Assembly (NCBI GenBank): GCA_018263575.1
Contig: JAANWX010000058.1
Coordinates: 1-42,744, forward strand
Direction of reading: 5' to 3'
Source: Chloroflexota bacterium
GTDB taxonomy: Bacteria > Chloroflexota > Anaerolineae > Anaerolineales > UBA11858
DNA length: 42,744 bases
The notes under the pieces are model-generated. The model worked only from the letters and a program-made list of their open reading frames with translations. It searched no databases and had not been told where the DNA came from. A program made the position numbers and the translations under genes. Each line of letters opens with the position of its first letter. The stretch's first letter is position 1. This document shows, piece after piece, positions 17,405 to 26,459 of this stretch.

Positions 17405-17663
17405 TTGGGGTAGCAAGCCAACCGTGTTGGCGGGCAGGCCATTAACCAGAGGTCGAGTGCTCTAAGACAAAATGTAGGGCAATCGCATTTAGCCCTGAAA
17501 AGGAACCCGCAGGATATACGGTGTACAGCCCATAGGCTAGTGGCTATCCTGCTCGAGCCGTGAAAAACAGCCTGTTTATCACGCTCGAGGCGGAAGGCCA
17601 CTTCCCCCGGGTGAATTTTACTGTGAGCGTATTTCCAAGTGCAATCATCCTAAGACAAAATGT
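17405..17663. repeat. Composite hairpin-module island bearing a 14-bp direct repeat
   Basis: GCCAACCGTGTTGGC; CTAAGACAAAATGT at 17462-17475 and 17650-17663; GCAGGATA..TATCCTGC enclosing TACGGTGTACAGCCCATAGGCTAGTGG; CTCGAGCCGTGAAAAACAG/CTGTTTATCACGCTCGAG. Confidence 0.75.
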
Positions 17664-17756
17664 TATTGGCCTTGATAATCTCCGCAGAAGATTTATAATT
17701 TTAGTAGAGAAGATGAGGAATATTACCCAAATCGATTTATACAAGAGGAGAAAATT

Positions 17757-19169
17757 ATGCAAACTGAAAAACTAAATGAGCCATTGGCTCTTCTTGAAAA
17801 CAGCGTAGCCTTAAAAGATGGTGAAGTCCAAATTCTAGACGAGGAAAAAGTGCGGGAAAATATTCAACGCCTGGTGGAAGCGGCCGTGCTGGGGGAGGGC
17901 GACCTGCGCTTTACGGCTCGCTATCTCGTTAGGAAGATTGCCTTGGCCTTGGATGTGGTGCCCGCCTCTATCCACGACCTGTACATGGCCCGGGGACGGG
18001 GAGAGGTGCCCAACACCTTCACCACTCCCGCCATCAACCTGCGTGGGCTTAGTTTTTATGCGGCGCGAAAGGTCTTCGAAATCATCCAAGAAATCGAGGC
18101 TGGCGCGTTGATCTTCGAGCTTGCCCGCTCCGAGACGGGATACACTGACCAGCGCCCCACGGAGTACACGGCTAACATTCTCGGCGCGGCAATCGCCGAG
18201 GGCTACACCGGACCGGTCTTTATCCAGGGTGACCATTACCAGGTTTCCCCCTCTAAATATGCCACCCAACCGGATGCGGAACTTCAGGCTGTCAGAGACC
18301 TTACCAAGGAAGCTATAAAGGCGGGATATTTCAATATCGACATTGATACTTCTACCTTAGTCGACTTGAGCAAAGAAACTGTCCCCGAGCAGCAGGAGCT
18401 AAATTCTAAGCTCTCCGCTATGTTCGCCGATTTTATTCGCGATATTGAGCCGGAAGGCGTTACCGTCTCGGTGGGGGGAGAGATTGGCGAAGTGGGCGGA
18501 CACAACACCACCGAAGAGGAACTCCGCGCTTATGTTGACCAGTTCAACGCTATCATAGGCCCTGACGTGGCCGGGTTGAGCAAGATCAGCATCCAGACCG
18601 GCACCTCACACGGCGGCGTTGTCCTCCCTGACGGCTCCCTGGCCGAGGTCAGCATCGACTTCGATACCCTCCAACACCTGGGCAAAGTCTGCCGGGAGAG
18701 TTACGGGATAGGGGGAACCGTCCAGCACGGGGCCTCCACCCTCCCTGAGGACGCCTTCAATGAATTCGTAGAGGCCGAAGCCCTAGAAGTTCACCTGGCA
18801 ACCAATTTCCAGAATATCATGTTTGATCACCTGCCGGAAGAAATGGTCAAGGAAATGTACGCCCTTGTTGATGAGGATCATGCCAGCAAGCGCAAGGCCG
18901 ACCAGACGGATGACCAATTTTATTATAAGAACCGCAAACGTGTTCTGGGCGACTTCAAAGCGAAAATCTGGGGATTGCCAGAGGAGCTTAAGGAAGAAAT
19001 CTCGCAAGCCTGGGAAGAACAATTCCGAAACCTCTTCGACCGCCTGAGCATTGCCGGAACCCAAAAATATGTCGATAAATTCATCAAGCCGGTCAAGGTT
19101 GAACCTAAGCTGGAAGACTATTTCCTGGGCGATGTAGAACCGGAAGACACTTCCGATTTGGCTGATTAA
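17757..19169 (+). CDS. Class II fructose-bisphosphate aldolase family protein
   Basis: 470 aa; SIHDLYMARGRGEVPNTFTTPAINLRG...GPVFIQGDHYQ...FNIDIDTSTLVD...VGGEIGEVGGHN...GTSHGGVVLP. Confidence 0.82.
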   Translation: MQTEKLNEPLALLENSVALKDGEVQILDEEKVRENIQRLVEAAVLGEGDLRFTARYLVRKIALALDVVPASIHDLYMARGRGEVPNTFTTPAINLRGLSFYAARKVFEIIQEIEAGALIFELARSETGYTDQRPTEYTANILGAAIAEGYTGPVFIQGDHYQVSPSKYATQPDAELQAVRDLTKEAIKAGYFNIDIDTSTLVDLSKETVPEQQELNSKLSAMFADFIRDIEPEGVTVSVGGEIGEVGGHNTTEEELRAYVDQFNAIIGPDVAGLSKISIQTGTSHGGVVLPDGSLAEVSIDFDTLQHLGKVCRESYGIGGTVQHGASTLPEDAFNEFVEAEALEVHLATNFQNIMFDHLPEEMVKEMYALVDEDHASKRKADQTDDQFYYKNRKRVLGDFKAKIWGLPEELKEEISQAWEEQFRNLFDRLSIAGTQKYVDKFIKPVKVEPKLEDYFLGDVEPEDTSDLAD

Positions 19170-19170
19170 G

Positions 19171-19674
19171 ATGCCCGTCTCCGACCAAGGCGTCACCCAA
19201 GATCGTTATACCCTGATTCCCCGCACGTTGATCTTCATCACGCGCGGGGACTGTGTTTTATTGCTCGAAGGCGCATCTGATAAACGCCTGTGGGCCAATC
19301 GCTATAATGGAGTGGGAGGACATGTGGAGAGGGGGGAAGATGTGCTCTCCGCCGCCAAGCGGGAGCTGCGAGAAGAGACAGGCCTGATCCCCGATAGGCT
19401 TTGGCTGTGCGGCACTGTGACCATCGACACCCAAGAATCGACTGGGATTGGCCTGTACGTGTTCAAGGGGGAATCCAAAAGTGGCCGCCTCATCCCCTCA
19501 CCGGAAGGAAAGCTGGCCTGGGTTCCATTTGCTGAAATTGACCAAAAGCTGCTTGTAGAAGATCTCAACATCATACTCCCCAAGGTGCTGGCCATGCGCG
19601 TATCTCAAGCCCCCTTTGCGGCACATTATTGCTATGATGAAGATGGGGAGTTGGTGGTGGAGATTGGTGGTTAG
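19171..19674 (+). CDS. NUDIX hydrolase
   Basis: GGHVERGEDVLSAAKRELREETGL Nudix box. Confidence 0.9.
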   Translation: MPVSDQGVTQDRYTLIPRTLIFITRGDCVLLLEGASDKRLWANRYNGVGGHVERGEDVLSAAKRELREETGLIPDRLWLCGTVTIDTQESTGIGLYVFKGESKSGRLIPSPEGKLAWVPFAEIDQKLLVEDLNIILPKVLAMRVSQAPFAAHYCYDEDGELVVEIGG

Positions 19675-19738
19675 ATGTTGGAGGTTGGAGGCTGGATATT
19701 AGATATTGGAGACTAGATATTGGGGGGTTAGAGATTGG
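19669..19738. repeat. Heptad tandem array
   Basis: TTAGATGTTGGAGGTTGGAGGCTGGATATTAGATATTGGAGACTAGATATTGGGGGGTTAGAGATTGG. Confidence 0.75.
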
Positions 19739-19800
19739 ATCATCTGCATCCTCTGGTTCTTCTGCCTCCTTTGCCCCCCTGTTCCCTAATCCCTAATCTC

Positions 19801-20352
19801 CTAGTCACCTAAATAATAAAACAGCAGCTCAGTGCTCCCATACTCTCGACGATCAAAAAGGGTGAGGTTGCGGAGTTCTACGTCTTGGTATTCAATTGGG
19901 TCTATTTGGACAATTACCCAGGAATGCTCGAAGAGCCAGCCTGTGTTTTCGTCAATCATCTGCAAAGCGCGTATCCACATCTCTTCATATTGCGGTGGAG
20001 CGACGTAGATAAAGTCAAATTGGCGGTCGGGTTTCCGCCGTAAAAAATCGAAAGCGTCCCTACGCCAGACTTCGGCGTTCTCTTCGAGGCCTGTATGTTC
20101 GAGGTTGGCTAAAATCGTTTTCACGGCCACTCTATTCTCTTCAATCAAGCGCGTAAACTTGCTCCCTCGGCTGAGGGCTTCTATGCCCACGCTTCCGGTC
20201 CCGGCGAACAGGTCCAGAAAACTCTTGTCAAGGATATAAGGGGCCAGGATATTGAAAAGAGATTCCTTGACCCTGTCCATAATGGGTCGGGTAACGTCAC
20301 CTGGAACCATAAACAGTGTGAAGCTTTTTGCTTTTCCGGCAATTACTCGCAT
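19801..20352 (-). CDS. rsmD: 16S rRNA (guanine(966)-N(2))-methyltransferase RsmD
   Basis: MRVIAGKAKSFTLFMVPGDVTRPIMDRVKESLFNIL...FLDLFAGTGSVGIEALSRG; start set at MRVIAGKA, not the repeat-derived upstream ATG. Confidence 0.9.
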   Translation of the reverse strand: MRVIAGKAKSFTLFMVPGDVTRPIMDRVKESLFNILAPYILDKSFLDLFAGTGSVGIEALSRGSKFTRLIEENRVAVKTILANLEHTGLEENAEVWRRDAFDFLRRKPDRQFDFIYVAPPQYEEMWIRALQMIDENTGWLFEHSWVIVQIDPIEYQDVELRNLTLFDRREYGSTELLFYYLGD

Positions 20353-20370
20353 AGTGGTTTTATTGGTCGA

Positions 20371-20496
20371 AGGTGCATTGCACTTGCAGTCCAAAGTGCG
20401 TTGCACCTGGGGGTGGGTCGAAGTGGTCTTACTGGTCAACTGGTCTCACTGATCTACTGATCTACTGGTCTTACTGGTCGAAGGTGCGTTGCACCT
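20371..20496. repeat. AGGTGCRTTGCACYT palindromes embedded in a GGTCTTACT-type tandem array
   Basis: AGGTGCATTGCACTTGCAGTCCAAAGTGCGTTGCACCT (20371-20408); AAGGTGCGTTGCACCT (20481-20496); tandem ACTGGTCTT-like units between. Confidence 0.8.
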
Positions 20497-20515
20497 GGAT
20501 GCAGGCCTAAGTCGC

Positions 20516-21703
20516 CTAGGATGGCATCATTTCATCAAGAACATTGCCAAGTTCTTTGTCTTCCTCCACCTGATCGTTAAGATAATCGGCCATAAACTTG
20601 GATCGCCTAAGGCGTAAAGCCAGGGGAGCGACTGTCCGCAGGTCATCGAAATTTACTTCCAAACGGGCATCTGCTGCGGCATAGGCTCTGGCCGCCTCGA
20701 AAAGCGTGATCTCAGCGCGAAGAGAATCGATTTCTAATTTTTCAATTAACGTCAAATCTGTCTGGGCTACTTTTTCCGGAACTTTGACATCCTTCAAGTT
20801 ATCCCGGCTGATTTGAATTTCTTCCCGCATCACTTGGGTGTTCCCAGAAAATTGGTCACCAAAACTTCGGGGGTTGTTCTTATAAGCAAGCGTACGCTGA
20901 TAGGCCTCCATCCGTTCTTCTTTCTTCTCTAATCCTTTCACAATCACCCGCAAGCCAAAACGGTCCATGATTTGTGGTCGCAAATAACCTTCTTCGGGGT
21001 TCATTGAGCCAATCAACGCAAAATCCGAACGGTAGGTGGCCGACATTACCCCGCGCCGAACCGTGAACTGCCCTTGGGCGGCCGCGTCCAAAATGGCATC
21101 CACCACCTGATCCTTGAGCATATTGACTTCATCCACATATAATAGATTGCGGTCGGCATGGGATAAAATTCCTCTCTTCAAGCGCATGCGCTCATTGATC
21201 TCGGCCCGGGGGTCTAGCCCTCCGACGACATCTTCCAAACGAGCGTTGAGCGGCAATTCCACCAAGCGTACTTTTTCAAGTTCGGATAACCGCTCACCAT
21301 GGCCATATTTCTGGGCGCAGGCTGGGCAAACGGCGTCCAGCGAGTTTTCTTCGATATCCTCTTCCAGACAACCATAATGGCACAAGCTGCGTCTGACGTG
21401 GGGGAGCAAATCTACCAAGCCCCGGACGGCCGTGGTTTTTCCTGTTCCTCGGGGGCCTATCAATAGCACACCTCCCAAGTGAGGGTTGATAAGGGAGAGC
21501 AGAAGTGCCAATTTCATTTCTTTTTGGCCTATTAAGGCCAGAAAAGGGAATGGCGGCTTATCCATGATCCCGGCGTCTTCCTGGGGTTGTCCTATTTCGT
21601 AACTACGCCCCGAAACCTTGTCTAATAATTCTTGTAGAGAACCCACTTCGGTGATCAATTCAGGTTCCGTGCCAAAATTTAGCCCTGTCTCTTCCTCAGC
21701 CAT
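20516..21703 (-). CDS. Magnesium-chelatase subunit I-like AAA+ ATPase (BchI/ChlI family)
   Basis: GGVLLIGPRGTGKTTAVRGLVDLLP, LVELPLNARLEDVVGGLD, NLLYVDEVNMLKDQVVDAILDAAAQG. Confidence 0.87.
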   Translation of the reverse strand: MAEEETGLNFGTEPELITEVGSLQELLDKVSGRSYEIGQPQEDAGIMDKPPFPFLALIGQKEMKLALLLSLINPHLGGVLLIGPRGTGKTTAVRGLVDLLPHVRRSLCHYGCLEEDIEENSLDAVCPACAQKYGHGERLSELEKVRLVELPLNARLEDVVGGLDPRAEINERMRLKRGILSHADRNLLYVDEVNMLKDQVVDAILDAAAQGQFTVRRGVMSATYRSDFALIGSMNPEEGYLRPQIMDRFGLRVIVKGLEKKEERMEAYQRTLAYKNNPRSFGDQFSGNTQVMREEIQISRDNLKDVKVPEKVAQTDLTLIEKLEIDSLRAEITLFEAARAYAAADARLEVNFDDLRTVAPLALRLRRSKFMADYLNDQVEEDKELGNVLDEMMPS

Positions 21704-21715
21704 AACCTTCTCCCT

Positions 21716-21760
21716 CATCTCCTCATCTCCTCATCACCTCGTCACCTCGTCACCTCACCC
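21716..21760. repeat. Octad tandem array CTCATCTC/CTCGTCAC
   Basis: CTCATCTCCTCATCTCCTCATCACCTCGTCACCTCGTCACCTCACC. Confidence 0.8.
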
Positions 21761-22219
21761 CACATCATTATAAGTCCAGTAGCGATTGACGAAAAAATTC
21801 CAGAACATGACCACCACCACGGCCACGCCTAAGGCGAAGCTGTAGCCCACAATGTCCGCCGTGATGATCCAAAAAGGGAAGAGGGATGACCTTTCTGCCA
21901 AGTTTCGAAAGGGGGTTTCCAACCAGGCAAAGAGAGGGGTACGAATCATCAATCCAATCACATTGACGACAAAGAAAGTAAAGACTTGGCTGGCAACCGG
22001 TTTCGAACGCGAGTCGGGGTAGGTCCAATATCGGTTCCAGAGAAAATTACTGGTGACGGCGACTGTAAAGGAGAATGCCTGTGCAAAAACCGCCTCCATA
22101 CCCAGAAGGCTTACCAAAAGGTGAAATGTGCCAAAATCTACCGCGGCCCCTATGGCCCCCACCACGGAAAAGCGCAAAAAACGGATCCTTTCCTGCTGAT
22201 CGCTAAGAATTTTTACCAT
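21755..22219 (-). CDS. GtrA family membrane protein
   Basis: FLRFSVVGAIGAAVDFGTFHLLV...FTVAVTSNFLWNRYWTY...FFVNRYWTY. Confidence 0.85.
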   Translation of the reverse strand: MVKILSDQQERIRFLRFSVVGAIGAAVDFGTFHLLVSLLGMEAVFAQAFSFTVAVTSNFLWNRYWTYPDSRSKPVASQVFTFFVVNVIGLMIRTPLFAWLETPFRNLAERSSLFPFWIITADIVGYSFALGVAVVVVMFWNFFVNRYWTYNDVG

Positions 22220-22221
22220 GC

Positions 22222-23181
<960 letters not shown>

Positions 23182-23273
23182 GAGTACTCCTCTTGAATTT
23201 GAAACGCGAAAATGTGTTGCGTGAAGACGTGAACAACCGCTCACTGTTCACTGTTTAGTAACCGCTCAGTCCC

Positions 23274-23322
23274 TGCCCTCACCCTAACCCTCTCCCTCTG
23301 GGAGAGGATTGAGGTGAGGGGT
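23274..23322. repeat. Widespread CCCTCACCC..GGTGAGGGG hairpin repeat
   Basis: CCCTCACCCTAACCCTCTCCCTCTGGGAGAGGATTGAGGTGAGGGG. Confidence 0.8.
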
Positions 23323-23329
23323 TCACTGT

Positions 23330-24943
23330 TCACCGCCAATCCAAACGCTTCACGCGGCCATCTCCGGTGATTTGCCAATGCTCTCCACTCGCCGGGTCGA
23401 CAATCCAAATATTGCCCTGGTAGATCAGGGCCAATACCCTTCCTGAATCCGTTCCCATGGTGGAGGGAGACCAGACTCCCCAATTGCGCTGCGGTTCGAG
23501 GCCGGAATCCTCCAAGGGCGGGAAGATCAATTTCTGATTGGAACCATCCCGGTCAATGACCGCGACGCGATAACTGAGCTTCTCACTTTGCTTGGGAAAG
23601 TTAGCCTGTAAATAGGCTATTTGATGCGCTTTTTCACCAGAGGCAAGACTTTGCGCGGGAGACGTTTTTGGATAAGCGAACATCCCCACCTCGGGGACAA
23701 GAGGTATGGGCGTTCCTCCCGCTACGGGTAGAACCACCAGGTCGAAAATGGGGGATTTTTCAGCATCGCCCACTTCCTCCGGGGGAGCATGGTCGACCGT
23801 GTAAATCATATCACCATTCGGCCCGATAGCCAATCCCGGCATCCAGGCCCAATCTCCCCGGGTTTGATAAGGCGTTATTTCCAGGAGAGGTTGTTTTTCT
23901 TGGCTTTCTAAATCCACGATCCCAACTTGGTCAGGGCCGACGTAGGCCAAAAATGTTCCCTGAGGAGCAAAGCCAAAGTCTGTCCCCCACCAGCCGTAAA
24001 CCCCGCCAAAATTTGTATCGAGGACTTGACTCACGAGGTTGGTCCAACCGTTGGTGTCAAATTCTCGAATCCATAAGTCGTTATTGGCCTGCCATCCAGG
24101 AGGTGAGGAGCGCGTCTCCACTGTTGAAAAAGCTACCTCTCTCGTGGAATCTGGTAGCCAGTCCCCAAAATGGATCACATTCTCGACCTCAAGATCAATC
24201 AACAGCTCTTCATCGCCGCCAATTTTCGCTGCCCAGAGAGTATTGATTACGCCCTCTGCATTATTTTGACGTGTAAATAACAGCCACTGACCATCATCCG
24301 AAAGGGTAAAAACCCGCCCATCCAAATCTCCTGTAGAGACAACCAAACTCCGATTGGCTGTTGAGACTTCCATCATCCAGGCGTTGCCACCGGAAAGGTA
24401 CACTAAACGTCCCGGCAAATTGATTGGTGATAGATAGTTCTGCATGCCAACCAAGAAAATATCTTCCACAGGCTCTTCGATAATGACGCTGCTCACCGCT
24501 TTGTAGGAGACCTCTTCGCCATTCTCCAGTACGCGTAGGTAGGTAACTTCTTTGAGGCCATTTTTTCCCTCTTGGAGCCAGCGTATCTCGCCTTCGGGGA
24601 GGTTTTCGTTGGGTAGTTGAACCTCCCGAAAGGGGATCACTTCTTGTTTGGTCTCGAATATCTCTTCGATCCTGATAATGTGCAGCGCCATCCTATCCTG
24701 GAGAACGGAAGAGACAGGAGGCTCAACACGGTCTTTGCCTTCCAATGTCAATCCTACCGCATTCAGCACATCCCCGACGGTACTCCCGGACGAAATCTGG
24801 ACGGTGTATTCTTCTTGGTCAGCAAAAACTTGCACGTCAATTGTTTCGCTGGGAGGTGTGATCTGAGGAGAACCACAGGCTGTGATTCCCAGAGATAGTC
24901 CTAGTAATATCAGCAGAGAGAAGAAATAATGGTATAATCGCAT
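23330..24943 (-). CDS. Lipoprotein with DUF348/G5-like domains and TolB-like beta-propeller
   Basis: Lipobox LGITACG; DVQVFADQEEYTVQISSGSTVGDVLNAVGL; IEEIFETKQEVIPFREVQLPNENLPEGEIRWLQEGKNGLKEVTYLRVLENGEEV (G5); propeller-type repeats. Confidence 0.72.
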   Translation of the reverse strand: MRLYHYFFSLLILLGLSLGITACGSPQITPPSETIDVQVFADQEEYTVQISSGSTVGDVLNAVGLTLEGKDRVEPPVSSVLQDRMALHIIRIEEIFETKQEVIPFREVQLPNENLPEGEIRWLQEGKNGLKEVTYLRVLENGEEVSYKAVSSVIIEEPVEDIFLVGMQNYLSPINLPGRLVYLSGGNAWMMEVSTANRSLVVSTGDLDGRVFTLSDDGQWLLFTRQNNAEGVINTLWAAKIGGDEELLIDLEVENVIHFGDWLPDSTREVAFSTVETRSSPPGWQANNDLWIREFDTNGWTNLVSQVLDTNFGGVYGWWGTDFGFAPQGTFLAYVGPDQVGIVDLESQEKQPLLEITPYQTRGDWAWMPGLAIGPNGDMIYTVDHAPPEEVGDAEKSPIFDLVVLPVAGGTPIPLVPEVGMFAYPKTSPAQSLASGEKAHQIAYLQANFPKQSEKLSYRVAVIDRDGSNQKLIFPPLEDSGLEPQRNWGVWSPSTMGTDSGRVLALIYQGNIWIVDPASGEHWQITGDGRVKRLDWR

Positions 24944-24981
24944 CTTGTCACGTTCCTTAGTCTGAGTAGTCTAAATGGTCG

Positions 24982-25020
24982 AAGGTGCGTTGCACTTGTA
25001 GTCCAAAGTGCATTGCACCT
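24982..25020. repeat. Paired AGGTGCGTTGCACTT..AAAGTGCATTGCACCT palindrome module
   Basis: Same architecture as 20371-20408; flanked by AGTAGTCTAAATGGTCG-type tandem words. Confidence 0.8.
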
Positions 25021-25117
25021 GACAGTCGAAGTAGTCTAAATAGTCTGAGTGGTCAGAACTCAAAAATCACCGTTATCCTAAACGTCCAATATCCAATATC
25101 CAAAACCAAATTATAGC

Positions 25118-25702
25118 ATGACAGAACAAAAAACATCAGAAACTCAAGAAAAAATATCCCTCAACCTCACCGCGCAAGTAGAAGCTTTGCTATTTGTGGC
25201 CCCGGAACCTGTCTCCCCTCATCAAATGGGGACAGCTTTAGAAGTCACATCTCACCGCGTTAAAAAATGTCTCGATGAACTAGGTGAGCATTACGTAGGA
25301 CGTGGCATCCGCTTGCAGTGGTACGATGGCAAAGTGCAAATCACTTCTGCTCCGGAAGCCGCCCAGACAATTGAGAACTTTCTGAATTTAGAAGCGACTT
25401 CTACCCTAAGCCATGCCGCTTTAGAAACCCTTTCCATTATTGCCTACCAGCAGCCGGTCACCCGCCCCCAAATCGATGCCATCCGAGGTGTGAACAGCGA
25501 CGGTGTCATCCGTGGGTTACTTAGCAAAGGTTTGGTAGAAGATGTGGGCCGCGCGGAAGGTCCTGGCCGTCCCATACTCTATAGCGCTACAGCCGAACTC
25601 CTAAAACATTTTGGTCTCACCTCGCTCGAAGAGCTTCCTCCGCTCAATTTGGAAGAAGTCTCGGTGGAGGAAAGCAATAATGGGAACAATCACATTCTTT
25701 AA
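25118..25702 (+). CDS. scpB: SMC-Scp complex subunit ScpB
   Basis: VEALLFVAPEPVS...ALETLSIIAYQQPVTRPQIDAIRGVNSDGVIRGLLSKGLVEDVGRAEGPGRPILYSAT. Confidence 0.92.
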   Translation: MTEQKTSETQEKISLNLTAQVEALLFVAPEPVSPHQMGTALEVTSHRVKKCLDELGEHYVGRGIRLQWYDGKVQITSAPEAAQTIENFLNLEATSTLSHAALETLSIIAYQQPVTRPQIDAIRGVNSDGVIRGLLSKGLVEDVGRAEGPGRPILYSATAELLKHFGLTSLEELPPLNLEEVSVEESNNGNNHIL

Positions 25703-25716
25703 AAGAGTGATGAGTA

Positions 25717-26427
25717 ATGAGTAAGGATCGTTTACAAAAAATATTGGCTCGTGCGGGGCATGGCTCTCGGCGCGGGTGTGAGAGGCTGATTGCCGCTGGC
25801 CGCGTCCGTGTCAACCAAAAAACGGCCACCCTGGGCATGAAAGCCGACCCGGAAAAAGATGAAATTACCGTTGATGGAGAACCCCTCCCTAAACCGGAGC
25901 CGCTCAAATATATCGCTCTCCATAAACCCAGAGGTGTGCTGTCCACGGTGAAAACCAAAGACACGCGCCCCACGGTGCGGGACCTGGTAAACGTCCCCGG
26001 ACGGTTGTATCCCGTGGGTCGCCTGGATGTGGACAGCGAAGGGCTGATCCTGATGACCAACGACGGTAAGCTGACCAACCGCCTCACCCACCCCCGCTAT
26101 GAGCACAAAAAAGAGTACCGTGTCCAGGTAAAAGGTTCCCCCTCCCCGACGCAGGTCAAGGCTTGGCGGCGGGGCGTCACGCTAGAGAACGGCCAACGCA
26201 CCCTCCCTGCTCAGGTCAGCCTCGAATCCCAACAAGAGGGAGAGGCCTGGTTGCGGGTAACCCTCCGAGAGGGGCGAAAACGGCAAATCCGACGTATGGG
26301 GCGCGCCACCGGCCTCCCCGTCCAGAGAATCATCAGGACCAGGATAGCCAGCCTCCGCCTGGGGAATCTCTCCCCTCGGAAGTGGCGGCATTTATCCCCC
26401 AAAGAAGTTAAGGAGTTGAAGGAATAG
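25717..26427 (+). CDS. rRNA pseudouridine synthase (RluB family)
   Basis: RLQKILARAGHGSRRGCERLIAAGRV...YPVGRLDVDSEGLILMTNDGKLTNRLTHPRYEHKKEYRV. Confidence 0.92.
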   Translation: MSKDRLQKILARAGHGSRRGCERLIAAGRVRVNQKTATLGMKADPEKDEITVDGEPLPKPEPLKYIALHKPRGVLSTVKTKDTRPTVRDLVNVPGRLYPVGRLDVDSEGLILMTNDGKLTNRLTHPRYEHKKEYRVQVKGSPSPTQVKAWRRGVTLENGQRTLPAQVSLESQQEGEAWLRVTLREGRKRQIRRMGRATGLPVQRIIRTRIASLRLGNLSPRKWRHLSPKEVKELKE

Positions 26428-26459
26428 CAAAAGCCCTCACGTATCACTCAGGAAAAACT

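Noticed and set aside
23274-23322. CCCTCACCC...GGTGAGGGG hairpin as a novel element
   Set aside because: This hairpin type is widely seen in many bacterial genomes; kept only as a repeat feature.
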